Shown piece after piece: positions 1 through 11,402 of a stretch of 64,000 nucleotides of DNA. Position 1 is the first letter of the stretch. The number at the start of each line of letters is the position of its first letter. The DNA comes from Guadua angustifolia (lineage: Eukaryota > Streptophyta > Magnoliopsida > Poales > Poaceae): contig CM070502.1 of assembly GCA_036346375.1 (NCBI GenBank), positions 75,364,108 through 75,428,107 of the forward strand, in the 5' to 3' direction. The notes below the pieces were generated by a model, which had not been told where the DNA came from, searched no databases, and worked only from the letters and a program-made list of their open reading frames with translations. The translations under genes and the position numbers were made by a program.

Positions 1-2100
1 ACTGCAAGCAATATGTGTCCCCTGTCACGCCCAACGAGCGTGAAGGCTTGCTGACGCCGCGGCAGTGCGCACAAGCACATGAGTAGCGTGGCTCACCACG
101 ACAGGAGAGCTTTCGTGCTACCCGACTGTGGTAGCAAGTCTTGCTCACGTGCTCCCGTAGTTGGCCGCTTGCTCCTACGTGCGCGCGGCCCGTTGCCGTG
201 CCGGCAAGCCTCCTTGCTCATTGGGTGCGACAGTGGATACGTGTCGTCCGCTACACTTTCCGTGGTAAGAGAGATAGGCCAAATTTGTAAATGCACGTGC
301 GAAGAGGCTAGATTTGCAAAAAGAAAAAAAAAAGAGTACAAGACGCTAGATAATCGATGAACACCCTTTCTACAAGATACAATTTAGAGAACAACTGACT
401 GAGGCAGCTATCTAGCCAACAAATCGACACACAGGAAAGGCCTAAAACGAAGCCATCAATAATCATCGATCATACATGAGAAAGAAAGAAAGAAAGAAAG
501 AAAGGAAGGAATCAATCAGCAATGACGTTGCAGGCCGGAAGGATGATCGGCTTGTAGAAGAAATGAAACGGCCTTGATTTAATAATCCTTCCTTTTCTTC
601 TTGTTTGTGTTTACGGGCCCGTGTATGTATATTTTCAAAAAAGTAAGTAACCGCTCCATGCCTCTGCTGGACTTGTTGATTCTTTGGGTGTGAACTGAAT
701 TCTGATCGACAGGCCGGCACTGAAGAAGAAAAGGCACTAAAGTGGATTCCTCCCGAACAACCAAGTCAGTCACATATACTAAAGTGGATTCCCGAACATT
801 CAAGTCGATCCACTTGCCCACTCATTCTCAACCCATGCACTTCAATTAGTTTCTTCCACATACTTATGATCTCAACAAACTTGCACTTTCTACAAAAATA
901 ATTAGCTTCATGTCTAGATAATCACTATATTTTGACAGAGACAAGACAACTGCAGTAGCATTACGTACAGTATTGTTTGTGTTAGTTTGGTGAGCTAACA
1001 TAAACCCACGGGATTTCCAACTGTATATACTACCCTGTAAGCTTGCACTAATCATTAAGAAACATAAATAGGTTTGATTAATGGTTGGAAGAGGCATCTT
1101 CTTATTCCTCGCCACTCTAGTTTCTTCGTCTACCTAGAAATGAAGCTTGCAGAAATTACTCAGCTAAACGAACACAATATTAGTATCCGTTTAAAGCAAA
1201 ACAAAATTTTTAAAAAAAACAAGCACAATAGTTTAGGAGACAGGACATATACACGGAGAAAAAGAATTTTGAATTAATATTAGTTTGATAAAAGAATCTT
1301 GAACTGATTTTCAGTTTCAGATCAATTTTTTTTTAAAAAAAAGAATAATGCATGGCTGTAAATCTTTACGGTCGAATTTTATCTTCAGGGCTGGGGTGCT
1401 GAAATTAAAGTGCTGCTAACTCAATGGTGGGCTCAGAAAATCGTAATCTTTTCTTTTTGCTAAAGGAGATAAAGTGGGCTATGCTGCTATCTCCTTGTCG
1501 ACTTGACAGAGGACGCAGCGCAGCGCAGCTAGCATGAGTTCAAGCGGAGCCAAAATATCAATCCGCCTAGCACAGCCAATTCTCACTAGACATGCGTATA
1601 TACAACAAAGTCACTGGAGCTTAGAACCAGCTCTTCCCTACACATATTTTATCATTATTTTTTTAATTATGTGCTAGTAAAAATTATTAATATATAATGG
1701 TATGAAAGTATATTTTATGACAAATCTATTTATATCACTTGCACGTGAAAAATCCAAGTACTTTCGTGCACATTAGCGGTTTTGAGAAGGTTGATCGCAC
1801 GCTTCCTAAAACGACGGCTAAAAAATTCTGGAGCATCATATACGTACGGAGTATAAAATAGAATTCCACCACCCATAATGAATCAGTTGCGTGTTTCGGA
1901 TATTCTTGATTCATATTTTTAATAGAGAATTTATCTTGGCTGGGAAAGGAGTTTATTTTTATAGGTAGATTAATGGATTCGTCTTAATTTCTTGACAGGT
2001 TTTCATCACAACCAGAATGTAGTAATAATCATGAGTAATCAGAGCCGTCCACAACATGGATTATGATGATTCGTGGAGTCATCTGGTTGTCCACAACATA
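1..2100. other. Left flank without a recognisable gene
   Basis: Positions 1-260 are GC-rich and open in several frames on both strands, but the translations resemble no family I know. Positions 260-2100 are AT-rich with short ORFs only. I see no splice-flanked exon, LTR end or inverted repeat that I would defend. A short direct repeat, GTCCACAACAT, occurs near 2047 and 2089, at the edge of the MULE-type locus that follows. Confidence 0.5.
480..510. repeat. (GAAA)n microsatellite
   Basis: About seven tandem GAAA units, ending in GGAAGGA. A simple sequence repeat in otherwise unannotated DNA. Confidence 0.9.
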
Positions 2101-2252
2101 AACATGTGATCGATCCTGTGCTTTGATCAACATAAACGGGCGATTGGTGTGCGTGTCGCCCGCCGAAAGAGCGACAATAAGCGAATCGACTGATGGAAGG
2201 GCGACAGGGTTGGCCCGGGCCTCTGTCGCCCGTTCGTGGGGCGACAAGAACC

Positions 2253-2260
2253 TTTATAAA
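2253..2260 (+). promoter_or_regulatory. TATA box of the MULE transposase gene
   Basis: TTTATAAA lies just downstream of a cluster of GTCGCC words and about 30 bp before a purine-rich leader (from about 2285) that ends in a splice donor at 2387. It fits a promoter inside the element terminus. Confidence 0.6.
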
Positions 2261-2284
2261 AGGCCTTCGCCCGGTTACTGTAGG

Positions 2285-3289
2285 CATTCGGACGAGTTGA
2301 GAGGGAGAGGAAGGAAGAGGAAGAGGGGAAAGAGAGGGAGAGGGAGGAAGAAGGAAGAGGGGAAGATTCTGCGCCATTGTTTCGAGGTAAATTTTCGTTT
2401 TTTTGCTTTTGTTAGCAGTAATTTATGATATGTTAGAAATAATTTTAGATCTAGGGCACTGTAGCAGTAAATAGTGGTAGATTAGAAATAATTTTAGATG
2501 TAGGTTACGGATAAATGTAGGGGATAAATGTAGGTAGTTCTAGTTTAGAAAATTTTGATATTTTTTACAGATAGGAGTATATCGGTACATATTGATGGCA
2601 ATGTAGTTGCGAATGTATATATTTTTAAGATATAAGTACATCGATATGTATATATTGTTGGGAATGAATGTACATGTTTTTACAGATATAAATACATCGA
2701 TATGAATTATTAGGAATGTACATCGATATGAATTATTAGGAATGTACATGTTTTTACGATATAAGTACATCGATATGAATTATTAGTAATGTATATTTTT
2801 GTTAGTAGTAATTTATGATATGTTAGAAATAGTTTTAGATGTAGGACACTATAGCAAAGAATAGTGGTAGATTAGAAATAGTTTTAGATGTAGGTTACGG
2901 ATAAATGTAGGGATAAATGTAGGTAAGGTTATGGATAGATCTAGGTAAATTGATAGGTTACTTAATAGAGAATTTTAAGTAAATTGATAGGTCACAGCTA
3001 GTTTAGAAAACTTTGATATTTTTTTACGGATAGGAGTATATCGGTACATATTGATGGCAATGTAGTTGCGAATGTATAATTTTTTTAAGATATAAGTACA
3101 TCGATATGTATATATTGTTGGGAATGAATGTACATGTTTTTACGTATATAAGTACATCGATATGAATTATTAGGAATGTAGATGTTTTTTACGGTTAGAT
3201 ATATATTTTGGTAGCATGTAGGTATAGTTATGTTAACAGTATTTTGTACGGAAAATAATTAATTCGTGGGTGAATGAATGGATTCGCAG
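2285..3289 (+). other. Transposase 5' leader exon and leader intron
   Basis: A purine-rich leader of about 100 bp ends at CGAG/GTAAAT (donor at 2387-2388). An intron of about 900 bp follows and ends at TTCGCAG (acceptor 3288-3289), three bases before the ATG at 3292. A 5' UTR intron explains why nearly 1 kb of AT-rich non-coding DNA separates the promoter from the coding region. The intron is largely two copies of one 390-bp unit. Confidence 0.55.
2411..3190 (+). repeat. 390-bp tandem duplication inside the leader intron
   Basis: GTTAG(C/T)AGTAATTTATG starts at 2411 and again at 2801, a spacing of 390 bp. The copies share an ordered series of sub-motifs (TTAGAAATA.TTTTAG, TAGGTTACGGATAAATG, ATAAGTACATCGATATG) to about 3190. 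Short internal repeats of ACATCGATATGAATTATTAG also occur within each copy. Confidence 0.8.
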
Positions 3290-3291
3290 AT

Positions 3292-6001
3292 ATGGCGGAA
3301 CGAGTTCCATTTAGAATCTATTATGGAGATGGGGTTGTAATGCATGGTTTAGAGGGTGCAGATCTTAGTAACATGCAGTATGTGGACAGAAGTTTAAGTA
3401 GGGTCGAGGAGCGCACATTTGCTTCTGTGTTGAAATGGTTGTATTATACTTTTCGGATGGAACAAGAGAAGTGCGAGTTGAAGGTATTCTGCCTATGTAG
3501 CATGCGAAACGACCCTATTTACTGGGAGGTGGTTGAGCTGAAGGGAACCTCATCGTGGAGATCATATGTGAGGGCGGCAGAGCAAAGGGGATGGAATCGG
3601 GTGCTTTTAGTGCGAGCATATGAGAGGGTTGTTGGCCCTCAAAGCAGTTAGCTTGGACGCACGGTGAGTGCAATCGGCCTCAAAATGAGCCCAGCTTGGT
3701 GACACCAAATTGGGGATCTAGGCATGAGCAAAGATGTTCAGAATGCAACGATGACATCATTTGCCAAAGCGGTGAACATGTTGAGTTTCGGAGGACGATG
3801 AAAATGTTGGCCAAGAAGCGCGGGACTAGTAGACGAAGGTGAGCAAATTGATGAAATAATGACTAGGATGGAAGAAGAAGATCGTGAGTACAAAGCAGCG
3901 AAGAAGAGGAGGACGACGATCACGGATGAGGAAGATGGAGGTACGGAGCGCTGTGCGGCCGAGTGGAGCACGCAGCAATTTGATAGGCTCGTTGTCAATG
4001 AAAGCAACCACATGCTTTGGCAGTATACTGATAATGAGGTTAGGCTTAACAAAGATCTACCCGACAAAAGAGGCCGGGCAGATGCCGTGAAAGATTGGGC
4101 TCTATCAAGAAGAAGGACTTTCGTGGTTAAGAAATCAACCCCAACCTTTCTACGACGTGGTGTGTGAGATCAATGGGTGTCCGTGGAGAGTGCACTCAGA
4201 TAAGCCTAAATGGGGCATCCATTGGCTATGTTCGAAGGTTGAGCAAAGACACATGCATGATCGAGAAACAGATGATGGCTCACGAGAACTCATCATCCGG
4301 GTATGTCGCGAACATCATGTACGCAGAGATAGTGGAGAACCTGAGTTTTGAGCCCGTGCTATTATCCGAGCGATCGAGAATGGATATCGATGCACAATTA
4401 GCTATGGGAAGGCGGGAGGGCGTAAATGAAGGCATTAGAAATGAGGTTTGGGAAGTTTGAAGACTCGTACCATAACCTGCTCGACCGCTTTCGGGCTTGT
4501 ATTCAGGAAGAAATCACGGGACCTACTATGATTATCAAGATCGTCCGTCAATCCAAAGGCCAAGTAAAATGCATCCGAGGAGGGTGTTCTTCGCAATGGA
4601 GCTTGCATTAAGGCGTTCTATCACTGCTGTCCATTGTTGTGCGTGGGCGGCACATTCTTGACCGAAAAATCTGAGAGGGCAACATCGACAATATGGGCGT
4701 CGATGGGAACAACCAGATTCTCGCTGTTGCCTTTGCCTTCAGAGAAAGCGAGAACTACGAGAGTTGGCTGTGGTTCCTCTGAAACTTGAAGATCGGGTGG
4801 TCAAAACTCGTCCGGATAAAAGCGTCTGCATGACGAGCATGCCGGCTTGCTTAGTGCTATCAACCACCGCAAACAGGGGAAGAGGAGCCATTCGATGGCC
4901 CGACTTGCAGAGTCGATGGTGCATGAGGCATTTGGGTGCAAACTTATAAGCAATTCAGAACAAGCAAGCGATGAACATGTTCAAAAGACTATGTAATCGC
5001 AACCGGAGAGCAAGTTCAACTCAGGAAAAATCTTGATGACGACAAGGAAACACAAGGAGCGCATTTAACAACACTAGTGGCGAGAGAACACGTGAGCAAA
5101 GTGAGCCTCTTTTCCCCGCCAACAGAGGATGACGCGACTAACCGCCGCCGGAGGCAAAGGCCAATCAAATGTTTCTGAATTTGATCAAGCACGAACGAAG
5201 AGAAGTGGTCATCAAGTTATATGACACACATGGTGCCGATACGGTGTGATGACCACTAACTTTGCGTAAGTTTACAACTGGGTAATGCGAGGTATGAGAT
5301 GTCTTCCCTTGGTAGGAATTGTCGAGGGAGTGCTGAGAGGTACAACCAAGTACTTTGTGGACAGGCATGCAGCTGCTAACATAGTAATGAGAGATGAGAA
5401 GTTCTTGTACTCTGCGATGATCACTAAATACATGGATGAGAAGACTCGGAAGGCGGCCAAACACGAGCTATCAAAGTTGGTGCACGGACACTGCGCTTCG
5501 AGGTGATCTGCAGGGATAAAGGAAGACGTGGAACCAACCAGAGGGTTGTCACCAAGGAGTGCATCTTACAGGCCGAGTGCAAATGCTCGTGCAACAAGCC
5601 ATAACTTTTGCACAGGCCATGTTCTCATGTCATAGCGCGGTGCTTTATTTGGAATGCAACTGGTACATACCTTTCTCAATATTTTATGAAGGAAAGGGGT
5701 GATGGCAACTTGGAGCGAAGAGCTTTATGGCTATGGGGTTGTGGGTTCTTTCACCACAACTCCTAGTATTGATGAAAGGTTCTGGGTCCCCGATCTTGAT
5801 GCGAGAAGAGGGAAAGCTGGGTGTCGAAAAACAAGGCGTATAAGAAATGACATGGATGAGTCAGAAGCTGGCAAACGCGTGAAGAAATGCTCATTGTGCA
5901 ACCAACGAGGACATACATTCAAGAACTGCCAAGCACAAAACGAACAAGACGAAGGAGGAGATGGCCACCCGACTGCTGCACGACGCCATCGCACCGGATG
6001 A
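3292..6001 (+). pseudogene. MULE transposase (mudrA-like), broken
   Basis: A MuDR-family transposase: DNA-cutting enzyme of Mutator-like elements, acting in the nucleus on the element ends. The start ATG at 3292 follows the leader-intron acceptor; the protein opens MAERVPFRIYYGDG. Pieces in different frames then run in the expected order: an acidic coiled region (3840-4100), the MuDR N-terminal Cys region CEINGCPWRVHS (about 4160-4200), the DDE core (4430-5500), a SWIM finger (C-K-C..CSHV, about 5579-5637, with an in-frame TAA inside) and a C-terminal zinc knuckle CSLCNQRGHTFKNC (5890-5931). Several frameshifts and stops break it. The first catalytic Asp is Gly in the frame that matches the family (codon 4646-4648). 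Not functional; the family call is firm. Confidence 0.85.
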
Positions 6002-6268
6002 CAAGCTGTTTGCATTATCATATGTCGTATATCAAATTTATATTTCATCGATGTAACGTGTGTTGTATGAACTCTGTTTTGTACCTAGCTGTTGCGAGTG
6101 TTGTGTCTCGATAAATTGTTGCAACTGTTTCAGGATATTTTGTAATGAGCTTCTCCGTTTTTTATGTGCGTATTTGTTTCGACATAAAATTTTGATGCTT
6201 GTGCGCTTTCACGGACTCTTTTGTTTACATATCTGCTTTGGTTCTAACTTCTTTTTTCTAAATTGCAG
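6002..6268 (+). other. Spacer between the transposase and PMD genes
   Basis: T-rich sequence of about 270 bp with no ORF of note, ending in a splice-acceptor-like CTAAATTGCAG directly before the PMD ATG. It may hold the transposase 3' UTR, or an intron if the two genes share a transcript. Confidence 0.35.
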
Positions 6269-8657
6269 CGATGGCCCACCAAATAGGAGATGACGACCGC
6301 CGCTCGAGTTGTTGGACCCGATGCGTCGATCGTGGTCACCGTCCCGCCGCCACTCATCGTCCCGAGAGGATGGAGGGGACCTCAGGAGTCAAGACGTCCT
6401 TCGACCTAGGCCAGCAGCAGAGCACGGACGATCGATCCGCGTTAGGTCCCTGGTAACATATCAAGATTTAAATTTGCAAACATGTTTGTTCTAGCAAGAT
6501 GACTAGTGCAAAGACCGATATTAATGACATGTCTTTGTTTGTTAGGCTTCGGCCAGGTTGCTGCCCTCGGCCGGATGGTTGAGCCGCCGATGCTTTCCTG
6601 CATTTACGGTCCCTAATCACCGCTCTGGTGGATCGGTGGAGGCGGAGACGACACCTTCCATCTCCTGTCGGGAGATGACGATCACTTTGCAGACGTCTCC
6701 TACCTCCTCGCCTCCCGATCGCGGTCAGGCGGCCGGTGGTGCCCAGACGCCCCCGAGGATCGGCTCCCGCAATTGCCGAGACAGTTCGTGGGTGTGCTAC
6801 CACCCCACGTGTCTGAGGCCTTCACCACACGCACGGACCGACCTTGAGCCGGGCTTGGACAGCTTTGTGGTACGCCGGTAGCATTTCAAACTAAATTGTG
6901 TACGTCTCGCTTAAAATAACAAGTGAGCTTTATGTTACAAAGATGAGCGGATCGTCGAGCCACGACGACGAGCCTCACCGCCACCGAGGCGTACTGCTGT
7001 GGCTCTTCGGTTGGTGCATGTTCACGACGTCCCATGGGGATAGCGTGGACAAGCACTGCGCGATCATGAGGGAGATCGCCGACGACCCTCGACGCCGCCG
7101 CAAGACTCTCGGGATCCGCCGTCTTTGGCGCCACCTACCGTGCACTCTGCGTGGGGTGTACACGGATCGCCGGCCAGGCGATCTTCGGAGGATGTCCACT
7201 GCTGGTACAACTGTGGGCATACGAGAGGTTCCAGATCGGCCGCCCCAGATCGACTGCGGCTGTCTGACAGGCATTACCACGACGACGTCGACGGTCCGAC
7301 CGTGGGCACCATCTGGTGCAAGCGACGGGTAAGATATTGCAACCGTGATTTTGGTACTTTTTGTTTAACTTTTCTGAGTACTAACGGTTACGTTCTATCG
7401 TGACTACAGCCTTCCTGGGCACACAGGGCTGTGCGGGTAGCCTACCCGCATTTCACGACCGCGTTCGACCACCTCACCGAGGACCACGTACGCTGGACGC
7501 CGTACGCGGACGCTGAGGTCCAGGCTCGTGTCACGGGTGGCCTGTCCACCCTTTGCACAAGGGATGCGGCGTACTGGTTCACCCGTCGGTTCCTCGTGTT
7601 CGACGTGCACGTCGAGGGCTACGTTGTCCATCGTGTGATGAGGCGCTTTGGCCTACGACAGTGTTCTTGCACGCGACGACCGCGATCCCACCCGCAGCCC
7701 CGCCAGTAAGTTCCCGATGATCGATGTTTTCATAATTATTACGCGCACCGCCATCTAATAACACCAGATTTATTTCTTACCCACAGCACGCAGAAGAGCG
7801 CACTGGACCTCGCACGCACATATGGTGCCTTGGGCCGAGGAGGGGAGGAGCCCTCGAGGATGTCACGCCGAGGTCGCGCCAGACGACCATGGACGTACAT
7901 CACAGATCGCGAGTGGTACACTCCGGACTTCGCTGCGTTTGGTACGTGTCGACCCGATCCTCCTACACACGCTCCCGGGGTGGCGGACACGCACTCGCCC
8001 ATATGGACTCGGCGCGCACACTTTGGTGCGCTATGCCATACATTCGATATAATCTTAGTGATTCGTAATTTATTTTGCTAACTAATTCGTACTTCACTTG
8101 GCAGTCGATGTCCACTCCATCACCACAAATGAAGTTTACGGGCTTGTATACTCGGTGACCACCGAGTCGAGGTGACGAGACAGAGGTCACCTCTTCGTCG
8201 GAGGTTTCGACGCCGACACGCCCTCGAGTTGTCCGGATACCGCGTCCCTACCGACGCAGCTCAGTATGCGCGCTTAGGCGGGGCAGTGCAGCGAGTACAT
8301 CTTCAAGACGCTACCGCTCCGCAGCCGCGAGAGGGCACGCTGTCGGTGAGTACCGAGATGCACTGCTTCACGTGTTGCAATCGCAGACATAATGCTCTAA
8401 ACAATTCTTCATTTGCTACAGGGCCGCAGCCTGGCGCCAGCGACCACAGACTCGCCGCTGACGACTACGAGGACGAGGGTGACGACCCAGACCCGGTGGA
8501 CTACGACGACCCTGTAGCGAGCTTCCTCGCCCCGGATGTCGCTGGGTCATCACAGCTGTACGGAGCGCCACCACCCACGCACCCTACTCAGCCCGAGTAC
8601 GCGACGCCTCCAGCTAGGCCGCAGAGGGCCCACATGTGCCGTCATAGCTTAGCGTGA
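6269..8657 (+). pseudogene. Plant mobile domain (PMD) gene, 7 exons, frameshifted
   Basis: Proteins of this family (MAIN/MAIL1-like; PF10536) are nuclear factors linked to transposon silencing and genome stability, and the domain also circulates in transposons. Consecutive pieces match its hallmarks: GFGQVAALGRMVEPPMLS (exon 2), DTFHLLSGD and the VSYLLA region, then RGVLLWLFGWCMF and QLWAYERFQIGRP (exon 3), AHRAVRVAYPHF, LSTLCTRDAAYWFTRR and VHRVMRRFGLRQ (exon 4). Probable exons, each with GT/AG borders: 6269-6452, 6546-6877, 6943-7328, 7410-7705, 7787-7941, 8105-8345, 8422-8657. Frameshifts inside several exons make it a pseudogene. The last exon encodes an acidic, Pro-rich tail. Confidence 0.8.
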
Positions 8658-8922
8658 CTCATGGGACCGTGTTCGAGGAGGAGGGCTCCCGCAGCGAGGC
8701 CGACACTAGTTTCTTTTCATTTGTATTAGTGGTAGTATGTACTTACTTAATATTTTGTAATTTGAAGTTAATCCTTTCATCAGCTAGTAGCTTTGTCACA
8801 CACCTATTAGCTTTATCGTACTAAAACGACAACACGCTGCATCCCGCCAGATCAAACGACAACAAGCGGTTTAAATGCGACTTTCAAGAAGGGTCACACA
8901 TCGTCAGCCTTTGACAGAGGGT

Positions 8923-9088
8923 GACAACACACGCAATGCCTTTTTTCAACGATGACAGACTACTCATCGCTATCGGCTTTACCAGTCGACACGACAACAC
9001 ACGCAAACTTTTTTTTCAATACGACATCGACAACACACGCAATGCCTTTTTTCAAATAGCGATGTGACTACTCATCGCTATCGGCTTT
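8923..9088 (+). repeat. Interspersed GACAACACACGC repeats
   Basis: The word GACAACACACGCAATGCC followed by TTTTTTCAA and later TACTCATCGCTATCGGC occurs at 8923-8980 and 9029-9088. A shortened copy lies between them, near 8992-9020. Confidence 0.8.
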
Positions 9089-9123
9089 CACGCAGACATG
9101 GTGGCAGCGCCATGACACCCACC

Positions 9124-9283
9124 GCAGTGTATTTTCTACTCGCCTTGAGAAGACTCTGATATTGCAGTGTATTGTCTACTCAGCCTGAAAAGTCATTGAC
9201 GCTGCAGTGTGTTGTCAAGTCCGCCTGAAAAGGCTCTGAGGCTGCAGTGCCTTGTCAACTCGACTGAGAAACCGTGGGATACA
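9124..9283 (+). repeat. 40-bp tandem repeat, four units
   Basis: GCAGTG begins at 9124, 9164, 9204 and 9244, an exact 40-bp spacing. Each unit continues with a TTGTC(T/A)A core and a CGCCTGAAAAG-like segment. The array ends about 60 bp before a TATA box, so it sits where an upstream promoter element would. Confidence 0.85.
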
Positions 9284-9343
9284 GTGCTGGGACGGAGGCT
9301 TACGTGCTTGCTTCGTGTTTGCTCTTCGAGTGCCCCTAAGGCC

Positions 9344-9350
9344 TATATAA
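9344..9350 (+). promoter_or_regulatory. TATA box of the GRF-finger gene
   Basis: TATATAA lies about 100 bp before the ATG at 9450, behind the 40-bp repeats, in a GC-balanced stretch. The transcription start is predicted near 9375. Confidence 0.65.
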
Positions 9351-9449
9351 GAAGGGACGATGCGTTCTAACAAGCACAGGAGAAGAGGAACAACCAACAC
9401 AGCCAAACCAGCAATAAACCTCAGCTGAATCTACACCAATTAGGGCACA

Positions 9450-10520
9450 ATGTCGTTCTACCGTCGCCTCTTCAGCAAGCAGAAGTCATCCCGCCCCGAA
9501 TATCCGGATGACAAGAAGGCCGACGCCTTGATTCACGGAGCTGCTCTGCCCAAATGCGACTGCAACTTACCGGCGAAGATGATGCAATCTACCCATCCAG
9601 AGATGGCCACCCGCGCTCATTACTGCTGTGGCCGCACCTACGAGGTAAACCTACTTGGTGTCCACACAACTGAGGTAACACTACCATCTCATGCATCGTT
9701 CTTTCTTTTCTCAAGACAAGGACCGGTGTTGCTTCTTCCAATGGATTGACGGGCGGAACGACGTGATCTTTAATTTCTCAACAACCGCCACGACGCCTAC
9801 CCCGCTTCGCCGAGAACTTCACCCTGGGAGAGGCCACCAGATATGTCCTTTTCTAGATCGACTAGAGCTTAGGGCGGTGGGCAAGGGCCAACCAATCGGT
9901 GAGTTTCATGCGCATACTCATGTTAAACTCACAACCAGTAGTTCTAAACAGTTCATCGCACACGAGTTCAAAAGGAAACTTGCGAATGTGCTCAAGTCAA
10001 AGGAGAAACCTCCTCCAGGGCCACCCGAAAGTCCCGACGCTTATGTACATGGCACGGAGGCGTGGTTGATACCGCCACGGTGATCTAGCGGATCGGAGAT
10101 TCTACCGGTGCCCTTGGCCGAGGATGAACGGTGCCGGTATTTCAACCGGTGGACCCGAGACGCACCACCCACATTTCATGCTTCTGCATGGGATAACCGG
10201 GGAGCAACCCTCTCGTGGTGCCACTACCGCCTGAAAAGCTGACCCGAGTCGCCACGGTGTTCTTCAACGACCAAAGCGGCATACCGCATTGATCGCAGGC
10301 ACGCTTCGGTTGTCAAGGATAAGCCCAACACACATCCCGCACTATATAGTGGAGTGCGAGCGAACAGAGCGGCGTCTCGCATGTCTCCGCCAACGCCAAC
10401 GCAGCAAGAGAGGTGCAGGAGGGTTCCTCCTCTCGAAGAAGAAGGGACAAGGAAGCGGCCGGCCGAGGTCCGCAAAGACGCAACAAATCCTTGACGTGTT
10501 ATGCAGACCATCCGGAACCC
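9450..10520 (+). pseudogene. GRF-type zinc-finger protein, MULE-associated, broken
   Basis: The protein opens MSFYRRLFSKQKSS, then LPKCDCNLPAK, a YCCG segment and, after a short intron, CCFFQWIDG. This Cys pattern with FFQW is typical of GRF zinc fingers, which bind nucleic acid. Exon 1 is 9450-9644 (donor GAG/GTAAAC) and exon 2 starts at 9716 (acceptor TCTCAAG). The finger reads correctly across the join only if one base is supplied, so either the acceptor has shifted or a base was lost. Coding-like sequence continues (HEFKRKLANVLKS near 9960-10000; later Arg/Pro-rich pieces to about 10500) with stops and frameshifts. Its role in the transposon is unknown; damage rules out a normal product. 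Confidence 0.65.
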
Positions 10521-10966
10521 GTGGTATTAACATAGGGACGCCGAATCGGGATGACATGCCCATATGGGAGGGCAGAAATTCACATAAAAAAGACCAAAAA
10601 ATTATGTCTTATACACCCGAGACGTACGGCATAGGCCACCCAATCGGCGACAGTTGGGAGCACTGCGGATCCCCATGGAGTTCTTTCATAGTAGGGATTG
10701 AGCGGTGTTCGAGGACACATCGCAATATTAGAACGGGTCAGGTAATATGCAGAAAATGTCTTGCATCGTTCTGGCTGTACCCTGATAGGCGGAACGATCA
10801 TTTGTTCCACCATGACGAAATGTGGCTTTCAAGTTAGTTAGTTAAGTCAAGCAAATTCGCCCTTTGTTGTAATGCCCTTGTACTATAATGTAATCTGTTG
10901 GTTATTTTATCATCTGAACTTTCGGTGTATGTGCCCTTATATATGTTGAACAAATAATTTTTTGTC

Positions 10967-11150
10967 CATGGTAATGATGCATCACTAATGTTTCCATAAA
11001 ATATTTATCAACCTTTATAATTTTTTGAAAATTCAGACAGTGCTACTGTCTGAATTTTGCCATATCGGACACTACCACTGTCTGAATTTTAAAAAATTCA
11101 TAACCATGGAAAAAAAATTTATGCGAACATTACTGATGCATCATAACCAT
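10967..11150. repeat. Fold-back (inverted repeat) element
   Basis: GTCCATGGTAATGATGCATC near 10967 pairs with GATGCATCATAACCATGGA near 11133. A second nested inverted repeat, AAATTCAGACAGT / ACTGTCTGAATTT, sits in the middle. It looks like a small MITE or a stem-loop, about 180 bp long. Confidence 0.6.
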
Positions 11151-11402
11151 GGAAAAAAAATTTTAAAATTTTCTAACGTGCTTTGTTTCATTTTTCATTC
11201 GGTTCAAACTTATCAGCCAGCGTTTTATCAGGATAGTTCTATTGTTTGAATTTTAAAAATTTCATCACATCTTAAAATCATTTGAAATTTTTATAGTAAT
11301 ATCACTGATTTATCAGAAAACTCCATAAAAAATTTCAAAATAATCCAACGTCGTTACAGTCCTATTTTTTTTTATACGTGGTCGCTGATTCTATCCGCGA
11401 GT

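Larger units (their letters stand above)
8658..9343 (+). other. Intergenic spacer between the PMD and GRF genes, repeat-rich
   Basis: Non-coding. It holds the PMD 3' flank, then two different tandem-repeat blocks (8923-9088 and 9124-9283), which lead directly into the promoter of the GRF-finger gene. Confidence 0.6.

Noticed and set aside
10289..10837. 182-codon ORF as a separate gene
   Set aside because: The better coding signal in this stretch is the GRF-protein continuation in another frame; this frame looks like a shadow.
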